This document shows, in pieces, positions 26,382 to 38,487 of a stretch of 64,000 bases of DNA. Source of the stretch: Paragorgia papillata (taxonomy: Eukaryota; Cnidaria; Anthozoa; Scleralcyonacea; Coralliidae); the NCBI GenBank assembly GCA_035771165.1, contig JAWNZC010000238.1:786001-850000 (forward strand). Direction: 5' to 3'. The notes under the pieces were generated by a model. It was not told the origin of the DNA. It saw only the letters and a program-made list of their open reading frames with translations, and made no database searches. The number at the start of each line of letters is the position of its first letter. Position 1 is the first letter of the stretch. The position numbers and the translations under genes were made by a program.

Positions 26382-29300
26382 TTAATTTGTAAAACGGTGC
26401 GAATCAATTATAAAATTTTGGACACTTAATACAAACTGCATATTAACGTGAAAAGGAACTGCATCAAATGGCAAACCATTTAGGAGCCAAAAAAGACGAG
26501 TCCGTTTCGAGGCATTAGACCATCTTGCACCAATTAAATGAGCAGCAGAGGCAAGCAAGTCCACACGAGGAGCAGCATATCGGTCACATTCAAAAAAGAA
26601 ATGAGCCGCGGTTTCCTTCGGAAAACCACACGCACAAGAAGGGGAAGATACACAATTCTTTAAATACAAATCATTATTTAAAGTGCTATTTGCTAGTCTT
26701 AAACGTGTATGAAGGATGACTGCAATACGATCACCAATATAATATAAAGAATTAGGAAATACAATATCACGCTTTCTAGAAGTGTGTATCTTGAAGTTAC
26801 TTAAAGATGAGCAAGAACGAATGTCACTAGGTAAATCATTCCAAAGATTAACAGAAGAAATAAGAAATGACTTTTTAAAGCGTTCAGTTCGAGCGTAAGG
26901 AACAACCAGGTTGTCACTTTCTCGTAAACTATAATTAGTTCTGGAACTAATTTTATCAGGACACAATTCGAGCAAATAAAGAGGAGCTAAATTATTAACA
27001 ATTTTGTACATCATAAAAAGTTTATGATCACTACGCCTATCTTTCAAAGTGGTCCATGCGGTTTCTTTAAGAAGACTTTCTCTATGAGTTCCCTTTAATG
27101 CACCAGTCACAACCCTGGCCGCTTTGAACTGAAGACTTTCAAGAAGGTCACGGTCAGCATCGCAACAACCGTCCCACAAAACGTCTGCATATTCTAAGCA
27201 CGAACGAACAAGGGATTTATATAAAATTTCTAAAGTCTTTCTTTTCAATCGTAATTTCAAAGGTTTTAACATATTGAGTTTTTTAGAAGCTTTTTGATGA
27301 ATCTTAAGAATGTGAGGACGCCATGACAAGTTATAAGTGAAAGTAACACCTAGATGATCATGCTGGGCGATATTTTCAATTTGTTCATTAAATAAATAAT
27401 TGACCAGCCATTGACTAGCCTAATTTGAAATCGAATTTAGATCATTATTGAGCTTGGTAGCCGAATCAATCGGTGAACTAACTTCATCCATTAACATGGA
27501 ATCGTCGGCAAAGAGAAAACACGTAGAGGAAATATTTGCAGTAATATCATTTACATATATTAAAAAAAGTAAAGGTCCAAGTACAGATCCTTGCGGAACT
27601 CCAGCCTCAATTCTTGCCCAGTCTGAACTCCTGCCTTCAATAATCACGCGTTGGGCCCTATCAGATAAGTAACTTTCAAACCATTTAAATAAGGAACCTT
27701 TTATACCAACACTTTTTAGCTTAGCAAGTAAGCCCCTGTGCCAAACTTTGTCGAACGCCTTGGAGATATCAAGAAATACAGTGCGTACTTCTTGACCTTT
27801 TTCCAAAGCTTGGTAAATTTTATTAGTTATGTAAACTAACTGCATGACTGTCGAATCTCCACTGACGAAAGCCTGATTGTAAACGATAAAAGAAACCGGA
27901 ATTTTCAAGAAAATTATAAAGCTGGCTAAAAACAAGTTTTTCACATACTTTGGATAGACTGGCCAACAACGATACTGGACGATAATTTGTCTTAAACTGT
28001 CGATTGTCTTTTTTAAATAAAGGAATAACGTTTGCTAACTTCCAACTCATTGGATATTTTCCAGAAGAGAGTGAAAGGTTTATAAGGCGAGTAAGGGGTT
28101 TGTAAATACCATCCGCACAAAGCTTAAGCATTTTGTTGCTGATAATATCAAACCCACATGCCTTGGAAGTGTCTAAATTATGTAAAATATTAAACACTTG
28201 AAGTTCATTTACAACAATAAATGATAATGAATGACGAGTACTGGGCAAGAACGGAATAGGAGCATCGGCCGCAGATGGCAGTACAGTCTGACTTACAAAG
28301 TAATCGTTAAAGACTTGGGCCTTTTGCCGTGAATCAGAAACAACATTACCGTTATCAAGTAAGTCAGGTATAGATGAACAACACTTCTTTCCAAGTAAAG
28401 ATTTCGAGATACCCCACCACTTTTTAGCTGATGTCAGCGGATTTGCTAATAGAGTATTCAATTTGTCATCATACTCTTTCTTAGCTTTCCTAATTAGTTT
28501 AACAACAAAATTCCTTTGAAGACGGTAGCGTTCCCAATATGAAGGACTCTTAACACTGCTAAAGCGAGTAAGAAAACGATCTCGTTTACGGATAGCCCGA
28601 CGAATCGAGCTATTCATCCACGGCTTGTCTTTAGGTCGAATAATAACTTCCCTGCTAGGGATATAAATATCAAGAACTGATTTAAATAAAGTTACCCATT
28701 TTTCATACACCAAATCAATTGTATCGGAGGGATTAGAAAATACCTCATTCCAATTAGCATTTTTTAAAGCCGTATTAAGACCATTAACATTAACATTTTT
28801 GAAGTTACGTATCGTTCGCTTAAACGCCTTTGTTTTTTTTGAGCTGATATTCAATTTAGCATAGACAATATTGTGATCACAATTAGAAGGAGGACTTAAG
28901 GTGCCAGTTGAAATAAAATAGCCAGGAGAATCAGTGATTACAAGGTCAAGAATAGATTCACCAGTCAAGGTGATACGAGTTGCTTCATCCATTAACTGAG
29001 ACAAATTATTACCTTCTAAAAAGTTGTAAAGCTTAACGCCGACATCAGTATTTGGTGACGAGGTATCAGCGAAATTGTAATGAGCATTGAAATCGCCTAA
29101 AATTAGTACAGAAGTAAAATTATTTGATAAATTAATCAAGTCAAGACTAGCTTGAAATGAATTGAAAAACGCTTCTAATTGCTCTGCAGATTGATTAGGA
29201 GGCCTATAACAAACACCGCAAAGTATTTTAGATTGATCAACGAATATTTCCGCCCATAGCATCTCTATTGAAGACGACTCCAAGTCAAATCGTCTGGCAA

Positions 29301-29685
29301 ACGACAAATGATCAGCAACATACAAAGCAACTCCTCCGCCGCGAGATATAATTCGATCCTTTCTCAGGGGAATACTATAACCCGGAATTAAAATAGACTC
29401 ATTCGAAATATTTAAATTTAACCAAGTCTCCGAAAAAGTAAACAAATCAAATTTATGAAGACAAGCAATAGCTGAAATTTCGTTAAGTTTATCAATAATA
29501 TTCAAACTTCTCACATTGAGATGTGCTGCTGATATGCAGAGTTCACGTGGACCAGGGTTGGGGTGCACCAAACCAGATACTAAAATTAAAATAGATAGCC
29601 CAGATAACAGGATAAATAATATAGTCAAATTAAGTAATGCAAGAACACAACTTAAGGCGTTCCTTAAATTATTAGAAAGGTAAAT
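26382..29685 (-). pseudogene. ORF2: APE endonuclease plus reverse transcriptase, broken
   Basis: In the LINE life cycle this protein nicks the target and copies the RNA there. APE signatures in order are HLNVRSL, FSETWLN, GDFNAH and the SNCDHNIVY end motif (29530-28860). RT signatures are KACGFDIISNKML, TNYRPVSLLASLSKVCEKL, FLDISKAFDKVWH, AGVPQGSVLGPLLFLIYVND and FADD. A C-terminal Cys/His cluster (C-x4-C-x-C then H-x4-C) lies near 26590-26640. The frame changes near 27862, between QSGFR and GDSTV. A TAG stop follows at 27420-27422, next to an apparent in-frame loss of about 30 codons (ASQWLV runs straight into FNEQIENI). No ATG opens the frame. The element is dead. Confidence 0.9.
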
Positions 29686-29976
29686 CTACATGCATTGAAC
29701 TGACCGATAGCTGCTCGATATACCTCTAAGCTAACCCCCATCTATATCCCAATTACAAGAAAAAATAAAAATGCTTACCTCTAGCTGCTCATTTGAAAAA
29801 GAAGAAATAGAAAACATGTAAACGATTATGATATTGAAAAACGAACGAGGAGATAAATAATTAAAAAAAAAACCAACACAATAATGTCACTGGCAGGTAT
29901 CAAGTCGAAGTTAAATAAAGCAGATCAATCTGCAGAAATTAGCGAATAAAACTTCGAATTTCTTCTTAATGTTCCA

Positions 29977-30486
29977 CTAAACAAACAAAATTTTCAAGTC
30001 GTCTTTCGACTTCAGACGAATTATCTTGTTGTCGCTCCGTCTTTTAGCCAGTATCTTCCCATCGTAAGAATAGACTGAACCAACATTGACATCTAAAGCC
30101 TCTCTTGCGTCAAACAACAGCTTTTGATTTAGCCTCGTGAGATCCTCATTTATATAGAAGCCACGTTTATCCTTTAGAATCTTCTTATTCTTTAGAATTT
30201 TGATTTTAGAACGATGACTAGACAATTTGACAATGATAGCCCTGGTTTTATCTTCGCTACGAGACCCAACTCTGTGGGCACGATCAATTTCATGGTCGAC
30301 AACTTCGACGTTTAACTCCCGACTGCAAAACTCACGAACTAGAACAGAACAATCTTCATCGTCATCTTCATTGATCCCGTAGAAACGCAAGTTGCATCTT
30401 CTGCTGTACTGCTCGTTATCATTAGCCTTAATTTGTACAACGTTTAAATCCTTACGGAGATCTCCTATAATTTTCTGTAAAGGAGC
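29977..30486 (-). pseudogene. ORF1 C-terminal part (RNA-binding chaperone type)
   Basis: About 169 residues continue in frame out of the LINE C coding text. RRCNLRFYGINEDDDED, ELNVEVVDHEIDRAHRVG and the following RAIIVKL and LLFDARE stretches resemble the RRM and C-terminal domain of LINE ORF1 proteins (transposase_22-like). These bind element RNA. The N-terminal coiled coil is missing because of 5' truncation. Confidence 0.75.
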
Positions 30487-31173
30487 GAGATATGCAGGAA
30501 CAATAGCATTTAAAACTTTGTACATCATGATGCACTTATGATCTTGTCGTCTTTCATGAAGGGTTGACCATCCTAATTGATTTCTTATGTCACTGGATCT
30601 GACTTCATACCCATTTTGCGTAATCACTCGCCCAGCACGATTGTTTAATTTTTGCAGTCTCGTACTTTGTACCACTCCAATGGTGTCCCATACGACATCG
30701 CAATAATCAAATAATGGCTGTATCAAAGAGTTATAAATAGTTTTGGCTGTTTTGAGATCAACAAAGGGTCTCACTTGTCTTAACCCACCTATTGCTGACG
30801 AAACTTTACGCGAAAGAACATCAATATAATCTGTCCAAGACAGTCTCTCATCGATGATAATTCCTAATAATTAACTTTTGCGAACCCGCTTAATGGATTA
30901 TTTGTAAGGTAAACAGCCACAGCGTCACTTATTTTGTTTAGTATGTCATCAGATCCAATGAACAAGTGTTCTGTTTTAGTTAGATTAAGACTTAATTTGT
31001 TTGCCAACAGCCATTCACTGATATTACTCAGGTCACAGTTTATAAGGTGGATTACCTGAGTAAGTGAATTATCTGTAGTAGTGATGTAAGTATCATCGGC
31101 AAACATTCTCGGCTTAGAATATTTTAGGCAGTTTGGTAGATCATTAATATACATTAGAAATAGAAGTGGACCG

Positions 31174-32043
31174 CCTAACACCAGACTATTTACTCTGCCT
31201 AACACCAGACCGTTTTACTCTGTCTAACACCAGACTATTTTACTCTGTCTAACACCAGACTATTTTACTCTGTCTATACACCAGATTATTTTACTCTGCC
31301 TAACACCAGACTATTTTACTCTGCCTAACACCAGTCCGTTTTACTCTGCCTAACACCAGACCGTTTTACTCTGCCTAACACCAGAGCGTTTTACTCTGTC
31401 TAACACCAGACTATTTTACTCTGTCTAAAACCAGACTATTTCAGACTCTGCCTAACACCAGAGCGTTTTGCTCTGTCCAACACCAGACTATTTTACTCTC
31501 TCCAACACCAGATCAGACTATTTCAGACTCTGCCTAACACCAGACCGTTTTACTCTGCCTAACGCCAGACTATTTTACTCTGTCTAACGCCAGACTAAAA
31601 CTAAACTAAACTAAACTAATCTTATTTATACTGGATAGCTCTATCAGTTAATTGATAACTGTTCTCCCTAGAGGTCCAGTAAGGGCCATCCCTCATTGGT
31701 CCAGTGTTTCTACAGGAGGAAACCGGAGTACCCGGAGGAAACCTGCGATGTTTGGTAGAGTCAAACTGGAAGCACTCTTCTCACATGCGTTACTCTGCCT
31801 AACACCAGACTATTTTACTCTGTCTAACACCAGACTATTTTACTCTGTCTAACACCAGACTATTTTACTCTGTCTAACGCCAGACTATTTTACTCTGTCT
31901 AACACCAGACTATTTTACTCTGCCTAACGCCAGACTATTTTACTCTGTCTAACGCCAGACTATTTTACTCTGTCTAACGCCAGACTATTTTACTCTGTCT
32001 AACGCCAGACTATTTTACTCTGTCTAACGCAAGACTATTTTAC
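31174..32043 (+). repeat. 25-bp minisatellite array, U2 end, interrupted
   Basis: Same variant order as 18016-18694, interrupted at 31597-31795 by a SINE-like insert. It ends TTTTACTTGCCAAGTGGAG, the start of U3. Confidence 0.95.
31597..31795 (-). mobile_element. SINE-like insert with (TTTAG)n tail
   Basis: On the minus strand it runs from CATGTGAGAAGAGTGCTTCC through GGTACTCCGGTTTCCTCC to AATAAGA and a TTAGTTTAG tail. The tail and small size suggest a SINE or LINE 3' end. The CTCCGGTTTYCCTCC core is also present in the 5S-derived SINE at 39100-39530. U1 lacks it. Confidence 0.55.
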
Positions 32044-32633
32044 TTGCCAAGTGGAGAGCCCTCGGTAGTAAAGAAATTAAATATTTTAATAATAACTAGC
32101 TGGGTGCCCTCTTGTTTCATAATTTTATGAACACACATCAAAACAAAACTTTTATTTCACGTCAAAATTTTTACAATAAACTGTTATCAAGTCAAGGTAT
32201 GCACAAATATAATTATAATATATATATATATATATATATATTTTATTTAATAAAATGAACGTCCAAAAGTATCGAGCTCTCTGTGTATATATATGTATAT
32301 ATATATATATATATATTCAATATATTCAAATAAATATATATTCAAATAAATATTCAATGTCACAAATTTAGATAGATGAATCCAATGTCATGCAGATTTT
32401 GATACAAAATATAAAAATATATAATACAGAATATCAATTTCGTACCCATAGCTTTCACCGCACACGCAAACGAAGGCTGGGATAATTGTGGGATGCGCAG
32501 TAGAGTTCAATACGTCTCTTGGCCCAGTCTTCAGAAGGAGGAAGGGGGGGGGGGGTCACTCTGTTGTTTAATGCTTTCCACAATATTTATAAATTAAGAA
32601 TATATTAAAAGATATGCTTCAAACGTATGCTGA

Positions 32634-34368
32634 TTAACTTTTTTTGCAACGTTCGGTGTGATTATACGCAGGGATATAAACAGTAGCTTTTTGAACGTGT
32701 TTGTTACGCCGAAAAACGCGTTGGGTTTTCTTTGTAGCTTCACATTCACCATCGTCAATACACCTCATGACCTGTGCCCAAGGAGAGACAACATCTAGAG
32801 TTTTATTTCCTAGCCATTGTTGGAACACATGAGGTCCATTTTCGCAACGAATACCTAAGTAAACAAGAAAATAACCAATGAGATATTGTATTATTTATAC
32901 TGGTTAGTTTTATGGTTAAAACAACTCTCACTTCGAGAGCTTGCATAGACCACTTTCATAAAAGCCTTCACTTTAAATATTTTTTTATGTGCATCTAAAT
33001 GAGTCTTTCTGGCCTCGTTATGAAACAAAGATTCTTTTGAATTACAGACACACAACCGAGGCTATAGAAAGGCTTATCAATATAATTCGATCCGGTCTTC
33101 CCTATGGGATATAACTAGCCTAGTTTCTAAGCATTTCGTTTCCGCCGCGAGCTTGGCCGCGTAGTCGGTTTGTTCTTGGGAAGACTGGGGTGAGGCTGGA
33201 AGCGTGAAGCTAAGAATCGTTCTGGTCCTTCGAGTGTTCCTTTTTTCGAAGATTTTACCAAAGATCTTACCGACAGGAAATTTACACGGTTGATCAGAGA
33301 AGTTGCATCCAATTTTCCCGTGCATGTTGATGAGGGAAAATGTATGCAAGCGGGAAATTTAGAAGAAGACAAAGGATTTCTTTGTCTTCTAAATTTCCTT
33401 CATCGACATGCACGGGAAAATTAGAAGAAATTTTCCCTCGTCAACATGCACGGGAAAATTAGAAGACAAAGGAAAAATTTCCCTCTTGCATGAGCAATGA
33501 GGGAAATACGAGGTTTACGTTCCCTTGGAGAACAAAACAATCCGAGGCGATCATGGTATTACAGAGTATATACCATTAAACACTTTGAGGCCTGTACGTC
33601 TCCCTGTGCTGAATAAAATCGTCTGACGTTAGCCAGAATAAACCTTAAAGACTCCGCGTAGGCTTCAAAGTGTTAATATACTGAAAATACAATGTGTTTA
33701 GCAAGTGTGAAAGTGCAAACATTTACATAAATGTGAACATAGAATTAGAGAGACTTTATATTCAGATTGCTTGCACGTTCCAGACAAAAGTACATTAAAG
33801 AATTAGCAATAGCTTTATCCTTGTTAACATAGCAAGTTTAACGTACCTCGTACTGCTAGAATACCAGACGGGATCTTTTCAGTTACACGAATATATGTCT
33901 CTCGCATGTAGTCTTGGACTTCGGTTTCGTTCATGTTGCTGGAGGAATTTCGAATTTTTTTGTCATCGTTGGTCTCGCTGGAGGAATTTCGACATGTTTT
34001 GTGCTCGTCAATTTCAAAAGATTTTTTGCCACTGTTTACGTGATGTCTAACGTGCGCGTATAAGTGTTCTATCTTGTTTGGCTCACACGGATACAGACAC
34101 CAATGTATCTTTATGTATGTTTGCATGTATTTTTCCTTCTCCAAGTTAGTTGGAACGACTTTTGTAAACGTTTCCTTCGGCTTACAATTTCCTCCTAAGA
34201 AAATAAACATCAATATTTATAATTTGTTCCCGCTTATACCAACCAATTAAACTCTGTGTGTTTCAGTTATAGTAATGTATACCGTGTATATAAATTGTAT
34301 TTTAATGCAATACCTGAAGAATTAGGAAGACATCCAAGCACCACTAAGACCATGACCAAGTTTCTCAT
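32634..34368 (-). CDS. Secreted two-domain four-cysteine protein, copy C (3 exons)
   Basis: The exons are 34368-34314, 34194-33847 and 32854-32634, giving 624 nt and 207 aa. Signal peptide, splice sites, phases and the eight domain cysteines are as in copies A and B. Exon 2 is 36 nt longer than in copy A. Most of the gain is in the Ser/Asn-rich linker just after domain 1, where CRNSSSETNDDKKIRNSSS suggests a small internal duplication. Exon 3 ends NHTERCKKS. The unit around it has diverged and lost segments, yet the reading frame is clean, which argues that the protein is selected. The family is uncertain, as for copy A. Confidence 0.75.
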
Positions 34369-34474
34369 CTTGTTACCGAGTTCAATAGAGTAAAAGTATA
34401 GAATTTTCTTTTTGCGGAACACTCAAGTTAACGTATCAAGTGCGAAATGTACAGCTCTGGATATATAACACTGA

Positions 34475-34481
34475 TTTTATA
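34475..34481 (-). promoter_or_regulatory. TATA box of copy C
   Basis: TATAAAA on the minus strand, 107 bp upstream of the ATG at 34368. Confidence 0.5.
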
Positions 34482-34817
34482 GATACTATATAGTCTTTTC
34501 ACGTGGGAGGGTTCGAAACCTTGTGCGAAGGCTTAATAGTTGACATGGTGCAACGATGCATGCATGATGCATGGGCGTAGAAATTCTACCGAGTTCTACC
34601 GACAAATTCCACATTTTATTATCAGAAATTGAACTAAAGCTACACTCTGGATTCACTGCAACATTATCGCATTCATTGTCAATAAGCTTATATTCTATAT
34701 TAGCATAGTGTTTTTAGCTTGAAGTTGGTAAAGTTTCAGAAGTTTTTGCTCTACAAGCTGTTAAATAAGTTTAAATAAGTTGTTAAACTCAGAATTAAAC
34801 TCTAAGCTCCGCCGGAC

Positions 34818-34892
34818 CGTCTGGTGTTAGACAGAGTAAAATAGTCTGGTGTTAGACAGAATAAAATAGTCTGGAGTTAGACAGAATAAAAT
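34818..34892 (-). repeat. Three units of 25-bp minisatellite, U3
   Basis: TCTGGTGTTAGACAGAGTAA units placed directly after the text GCTCCGCCGGACC. Compared with U1 this marks a deletion that removed part of the tRNA-like remnant and about 400 bp. Confidence 0.85.
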
Positions 34893-35699
34893 ATTAAAGG
34901 GGCCGTTTTTGGCAGATTATAATTTCAGCTGAGTCGCCCGTGAGAAGAGTACTTCAGATCTTGTTTGACTTAGCAAATACAACAGGTTTCTTCCGGGTTT
35001 ACCGGCTTCGTTCTGTACTAACACTGGACTAACGAGTTTACGAGTTTTTAGTTAGTTTAGTTTATCCAATATAAACAAAGTTAGTTTATTTTAGTGTAGT
35101 TTAGTATAAATTTAAATATTACAAAAAATCACAAATGTTACAAAATAATACAAAGCTCTTCAAACAGCTCTGAAATTCGCCTTACAAATTTATAGTGACG
35201 TCATATATGGTCCTTGATTAGGCAATATTGCCAGACGAATGACGTCAACACTTTCGTCATATTATTCATCGAAGATTTATTTCCGTTTCTGATTTCGCAT
35301 AACAAAAGCTGTCCATATTTGGTAGTCCTGGGCATTACCAGGATTTTTATTTCGATACCGATACGTGAAAATTGGTATCGGTCGATACAGATAGCTATTT
35401 CGATACCAAAACAAGGACAAAACTTTACATTTTCGATAACGGAAGTATCTATTATCTCTGAGTACTATTAACGCTGGTATCGGTCACTTCCGATACTCTT
35501 CACAATTGTGAAAAAGTAGTCTCCGACAAGCTAGGTTTTCCCACTTATCATATTTTATTTTAAAACTTTAACATTATTAACTCAAAGGCATAAATAATAA
35601 AGAATTTCAACAAGATAAAACTGTTTTTCACTTATATTCTCTTCAGTTTGGCGGGAATTTCGGTCAGCGGAAAAAAATATGAACTACTTTATGTAACCC

Positions 35700-36176
35700 A
35701 AATAAAGAGCCCACGCTACGGTTCAAATCACTATTTAAATTTTATATCTGATTTGGCGTACTACCTTTTTATAGTTATTTCAACGGTTTGTTAAATCTCT
35801 TGTTTAAAAATATTTCGATTTCAAGAAAAGAGTAAAGTCGTACATGTAGCCGAAAAAATAGGTAGAAGTATCGAGCGATACCAGGTATCGCTCAGCACTA
35901 ATATTTGGTAATGCTCTATAAAACTAAAGCAAGCAGTGAAGTAGAGCAGAGTAGGGATTAGGTCAACCTATAGGTCAACCAATTTTTGAAATACGTGTAG
36001 CCCAACCAAAGCAAGCAGGGAGAAACGGTGCTGTGGCAGCAAGCAATACTGTACTATTTGGGTATAAAGAAAGTTTAACCCCAGAGGCGGCCAGGCGGCC
36101 AATTGAAAGTCGAATTCGGACATTCAGTAGTTTTGTTATTTATTCAAAATAATACAAATTGGTTGACCTATAGGTT
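35700..36176. other. Gene-free junction segment
   Basis: It shares AAAGAGCCCACGCTACGG and GTATCGAGCGATACCAGG with 260-320, then GCAAGC and GTTTAACCCCAGAGGCGGCC with 1000-1100 and 38170-38260. It is a scrambled version of block 1-3050 without the MITE at 381-547. No gene seen. Confidence 0.5.
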
Positions 36177-37164
36177 CAGTAAAATAGGCTGGTGTTAGAC
36201 AGAGTAAAATAGTCTGGAGTTTAACAGAGTAAAATAGTCTGGTGTTAGACAGAGTAAAATAGTCTGGTGTTAGACAGAGTAAAATAGTTTGGTGTTAGAC
36301 AGAATAAAATAGTCTGGTGTTAGACAGAGTAAAATAGTCTGGTGTTAGACAGAGTAAATAGTCTGGTGTTAGACAGAATAAAATAGTCTGGTGTTAGACA
36401 GAGTAAATAGTCTGGTGTTAGACAGAGTAAAATAGTCTGGTGTTAGACAGAGTAAAATAGTCTGGTGTTAGACAGACTAAAATAGTCTGGTGTTAGACAG
36501 AGTAAAATAGTCTGGTGTTAGACAGAGTAAAATAGTCTGGTGTTAGACAGAGTAAAATAGTCTGGTGTTAGACAGAATAAAATATAGTCTGGTGTTAGAC
36601 AGAGTAAAATAGTCTGGTGTTAGCCAGAGTAAAATAGTCTGGTGTTAGACAGAGTAAATAGTCTGGTGTTAGACAGAATAAAATATAGTCTGGTGTTAGA
36701 CAGAATAAAATAGTCTTGTGTTAGCCAGAGTAAAATAGTCTGGTGTTAGACAGAATAAAATAGTCTGGTGTTAGACAGAGTAAAATAGTCTGGTGTTAGA
36801 CAGAGTAAAATAGTCTGGTGTTAGACAGAGTAAAATAGTCTGGTGTTAGACAGAGTAAAATAGTCTGGTGTTAGACAGAGTAAAATAGTCTGGTGTTAGA
36901 CAGAGTAAAATAGTCTGGTGTTAGACAGAGTAAAATAGTCTGGTGTTAGACAGAATAAAATATAGTCTGGTGTTAGACAGAGTAAAATAGTCTGGTGTTA
37001 GCCAGAGTAAAATAGTCTGGTGTTAGACAGAGTAAAATAGTCTTGTGTTAGCCAGAGTAAAATAGTCTGGTGTTAGACAGAATAAAATAGTCTGGTGTTA
37101 GACAGAGTAAAATAGTCTGGTGTTAGACAGAGTAAAATAGCGGTCTGGCGTTAGACAGAATAAA
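36177..37164 (-). repeat. Largest 25-bp minisatellite array, minus orientation
   Basis: About 40 units of AGTAAAATAGTCTGGTGTTA plus GACAG. Higher-order repetition is visible: blocks with ATATAGTC and GTGTTAGCCAGAG variants recur, as expected from array expansion. Confidence 0.95.
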
Positions 37165-37800
37165 ATATTAAAGGGGCCGTTTTTGGCAGATTATAATTTC
37201 AGCTCAGTCGCTCGTGAGAAGAGTACTTCAGATCTTGTTTGACTTACCAAATACCACAGGTTTCTTCCGGGTTTACCGACTTCGTTCTGTACTAACACTG
37301 GACTAACGGGTTTACGAGTTTTTAGTTAGTTTAGTTTATCCAATATAAACAAAGTTAGTTTATTTTAGTGTAGTTTAGTATAAAGTTAAATATTACAAAA
37401 AATTACAAATGTTACAAAATAATACAAAGCTCTTCAAACAGCTCTGAAATTCGCCTTACAAATTTATAGTGACGTCATATATGGTCCTTGATTAGGCGTA
37501 GCCAGACGAATGACGTCAACACTTTCGCATAACAAAAGCTGTCCATATTTGGTAGTGCTGGGCGATGAAAATTGGTATCGGTCGATACCGATACCTATTT
37601 CGATACCAAAACAAGAACAAAATTTTACATTTTCGATACCGGAAGTGAGTACTATTAACGCTGGTATCGGTCACTTCCGATACGCTGCACAATTGTCAAA
37701 AAGTAGTATCCAACAAGCTAGGTTTTCCCACTTATCATATTTTATTTTAAAACTTTAACATTATTAACTCAAAGGCATAAATAATAAAGAATTTCAAATT
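37165..37800. repeat. Copy of the U1 segment 13395-14095
   Basis: It runs from TATTAAAGGGGCCGTTTTTG to AATAAAGAATTTCAAA, like U1 and U3. A deletion near 37525 removes the ATTATTCATCGAAG text. No gene. Confidence 0.7.
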
Positions 37801-37804
37801 CTCT

Positions 37805-38000
37805 TCAGTGAAATAAAAGTAGCGTGCTGCGTAGGCAGTGTAGAAACAACAATCGAAATATAGTAACTTAGGTTACTGCCGAAACAGAGAACGTGGGAAT
37901 CTAACGTTTCGACTTTCGAGCAAAGGCCCTTCGTCAGAGAGAAACCACGTTAGATTCCTACGTTCTCTGTTTCGGCAGTATATCTATCCTTGACCTATTA
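37805..38000 (-). ncRNA. Hammerhead-like motif in a repeat (possible Penelope-type terminal repeat)
   Basis: On the minus strand, CTCTGACGAAGGGCC is followed by TTTGCTCGAAAGTCGAAACG. This holds the CUGANGA and GAAA boxes of a hammerhead core, with a short GGGC/GCUC stem between them. Inverted TCTAACGT and ACGTTAGA text flanks it. The second copy is at 48988-49150. Such cores are known from Penelope-like elements, but no RT is present here. Self-cleavage is unproven. Confidence 0.35.
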
Positions 38001-38040
38001 ATCCCTGCTCTGCTCTACTTCACTGCTTGCTTTAGTTTTA

Positions 38041-38150
38041 GACCCCGTTTACACTAGAGCAAAAGTATCCGGATTCACATTGTTTTTTATTCCCATGGAG
38101 ATGAAAAACAATGTGAATCCGGATACTTTAGCTCTAGTGTAAACGGAGTG
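38041..38150. mobile_element. Hairpin MITE, uninterrupted copy
   Basis: From GACCCCGTTTACACTAGAGC to CTCTAGTGTAAACGGAG, it is the homologue of 601-990 without the nested TA element. It is therefore the filled-outer, empty-inner state. Confidence 0.7.
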
Positions 38151-38430
38151 TAAAATAGAGCAATTGTAGCTAGCCCAACCAAAGCAAGCCGAGAGAAACG
38201 GTGCTGTAAGCAATACTGTACTCTTTGGGTATAAAGAAAGTTTAACCCCAGAGGCGGCCAGTTGAAAGTCGAATTCGGACATTCGGTAGTTTTATTATTT
38301 ATTCAAAATAATACAAATTGGTTGACCTATATGTTGACCTAATCCCTGCTCTGCTCTACTGCTGCTTTGTTTTATAGAGCATTACCAAATATGGACAGCT
38401 TTTGTTATGCGAAATTACCGTCGGTTGCAT

Positions 38431-38487
38431 CCACTGATCTCAAATAATATACTCATTATATAATGAGTATATAATTGAGATCAGTGG
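38431..38487. mobile_element. 57-bp near-perfect hairpin with TTGCAT duplication
   Basis: CCACTGATCTCA and TGAGATCAGTGG close a palindrome (CTCATTATATAATGAG at the centre). TTGCAT flanks it at 38425-38430 and 38488-38493. The paralogue near 1420-1430 has a single GGTTGCATCTAA and no hairpin. Confidence 0.65.

Larger units (their letters stand above)
26244..30486 (-). mobile_element. Nested CR1-like LINE, 4243 bp, with 7-bp TSD
   Basis: The element is a non-LTR retrotransposon inserted in LINE C. Both TSD copies read GAGATAT, and the empty site is present in LINE B. The 5' end starts in the middle of ORF1 (APLQKIIGDL), so it is 5' truncated. The 3' end is CCAAAATATTGTATAAATAA with no long poly-A. 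It carries ORF1 and ORF2 in the standard order. Confidence 0.93.
32045..35700. repeat. Duplicated unit U3, truncated and rearranged
   Basis: U3 is collinear with U1 from the TGGAGAGCCCTC start through gene copy C. It skips the U1 equivalent of 10885-11265 and of 12920-13320, then follows the minisatellite and the CGATACC-rich text to about 35700. It is visibly more diverged than U1 is from U2. Confidence 0.8.

Noticed and set aside
36177..37164. CRISPR-like array
   Set aside because: Units are contiguous 25-bp repeats without unique spacers, in a eukaryotic locus with no cas genes: a minisatellite.
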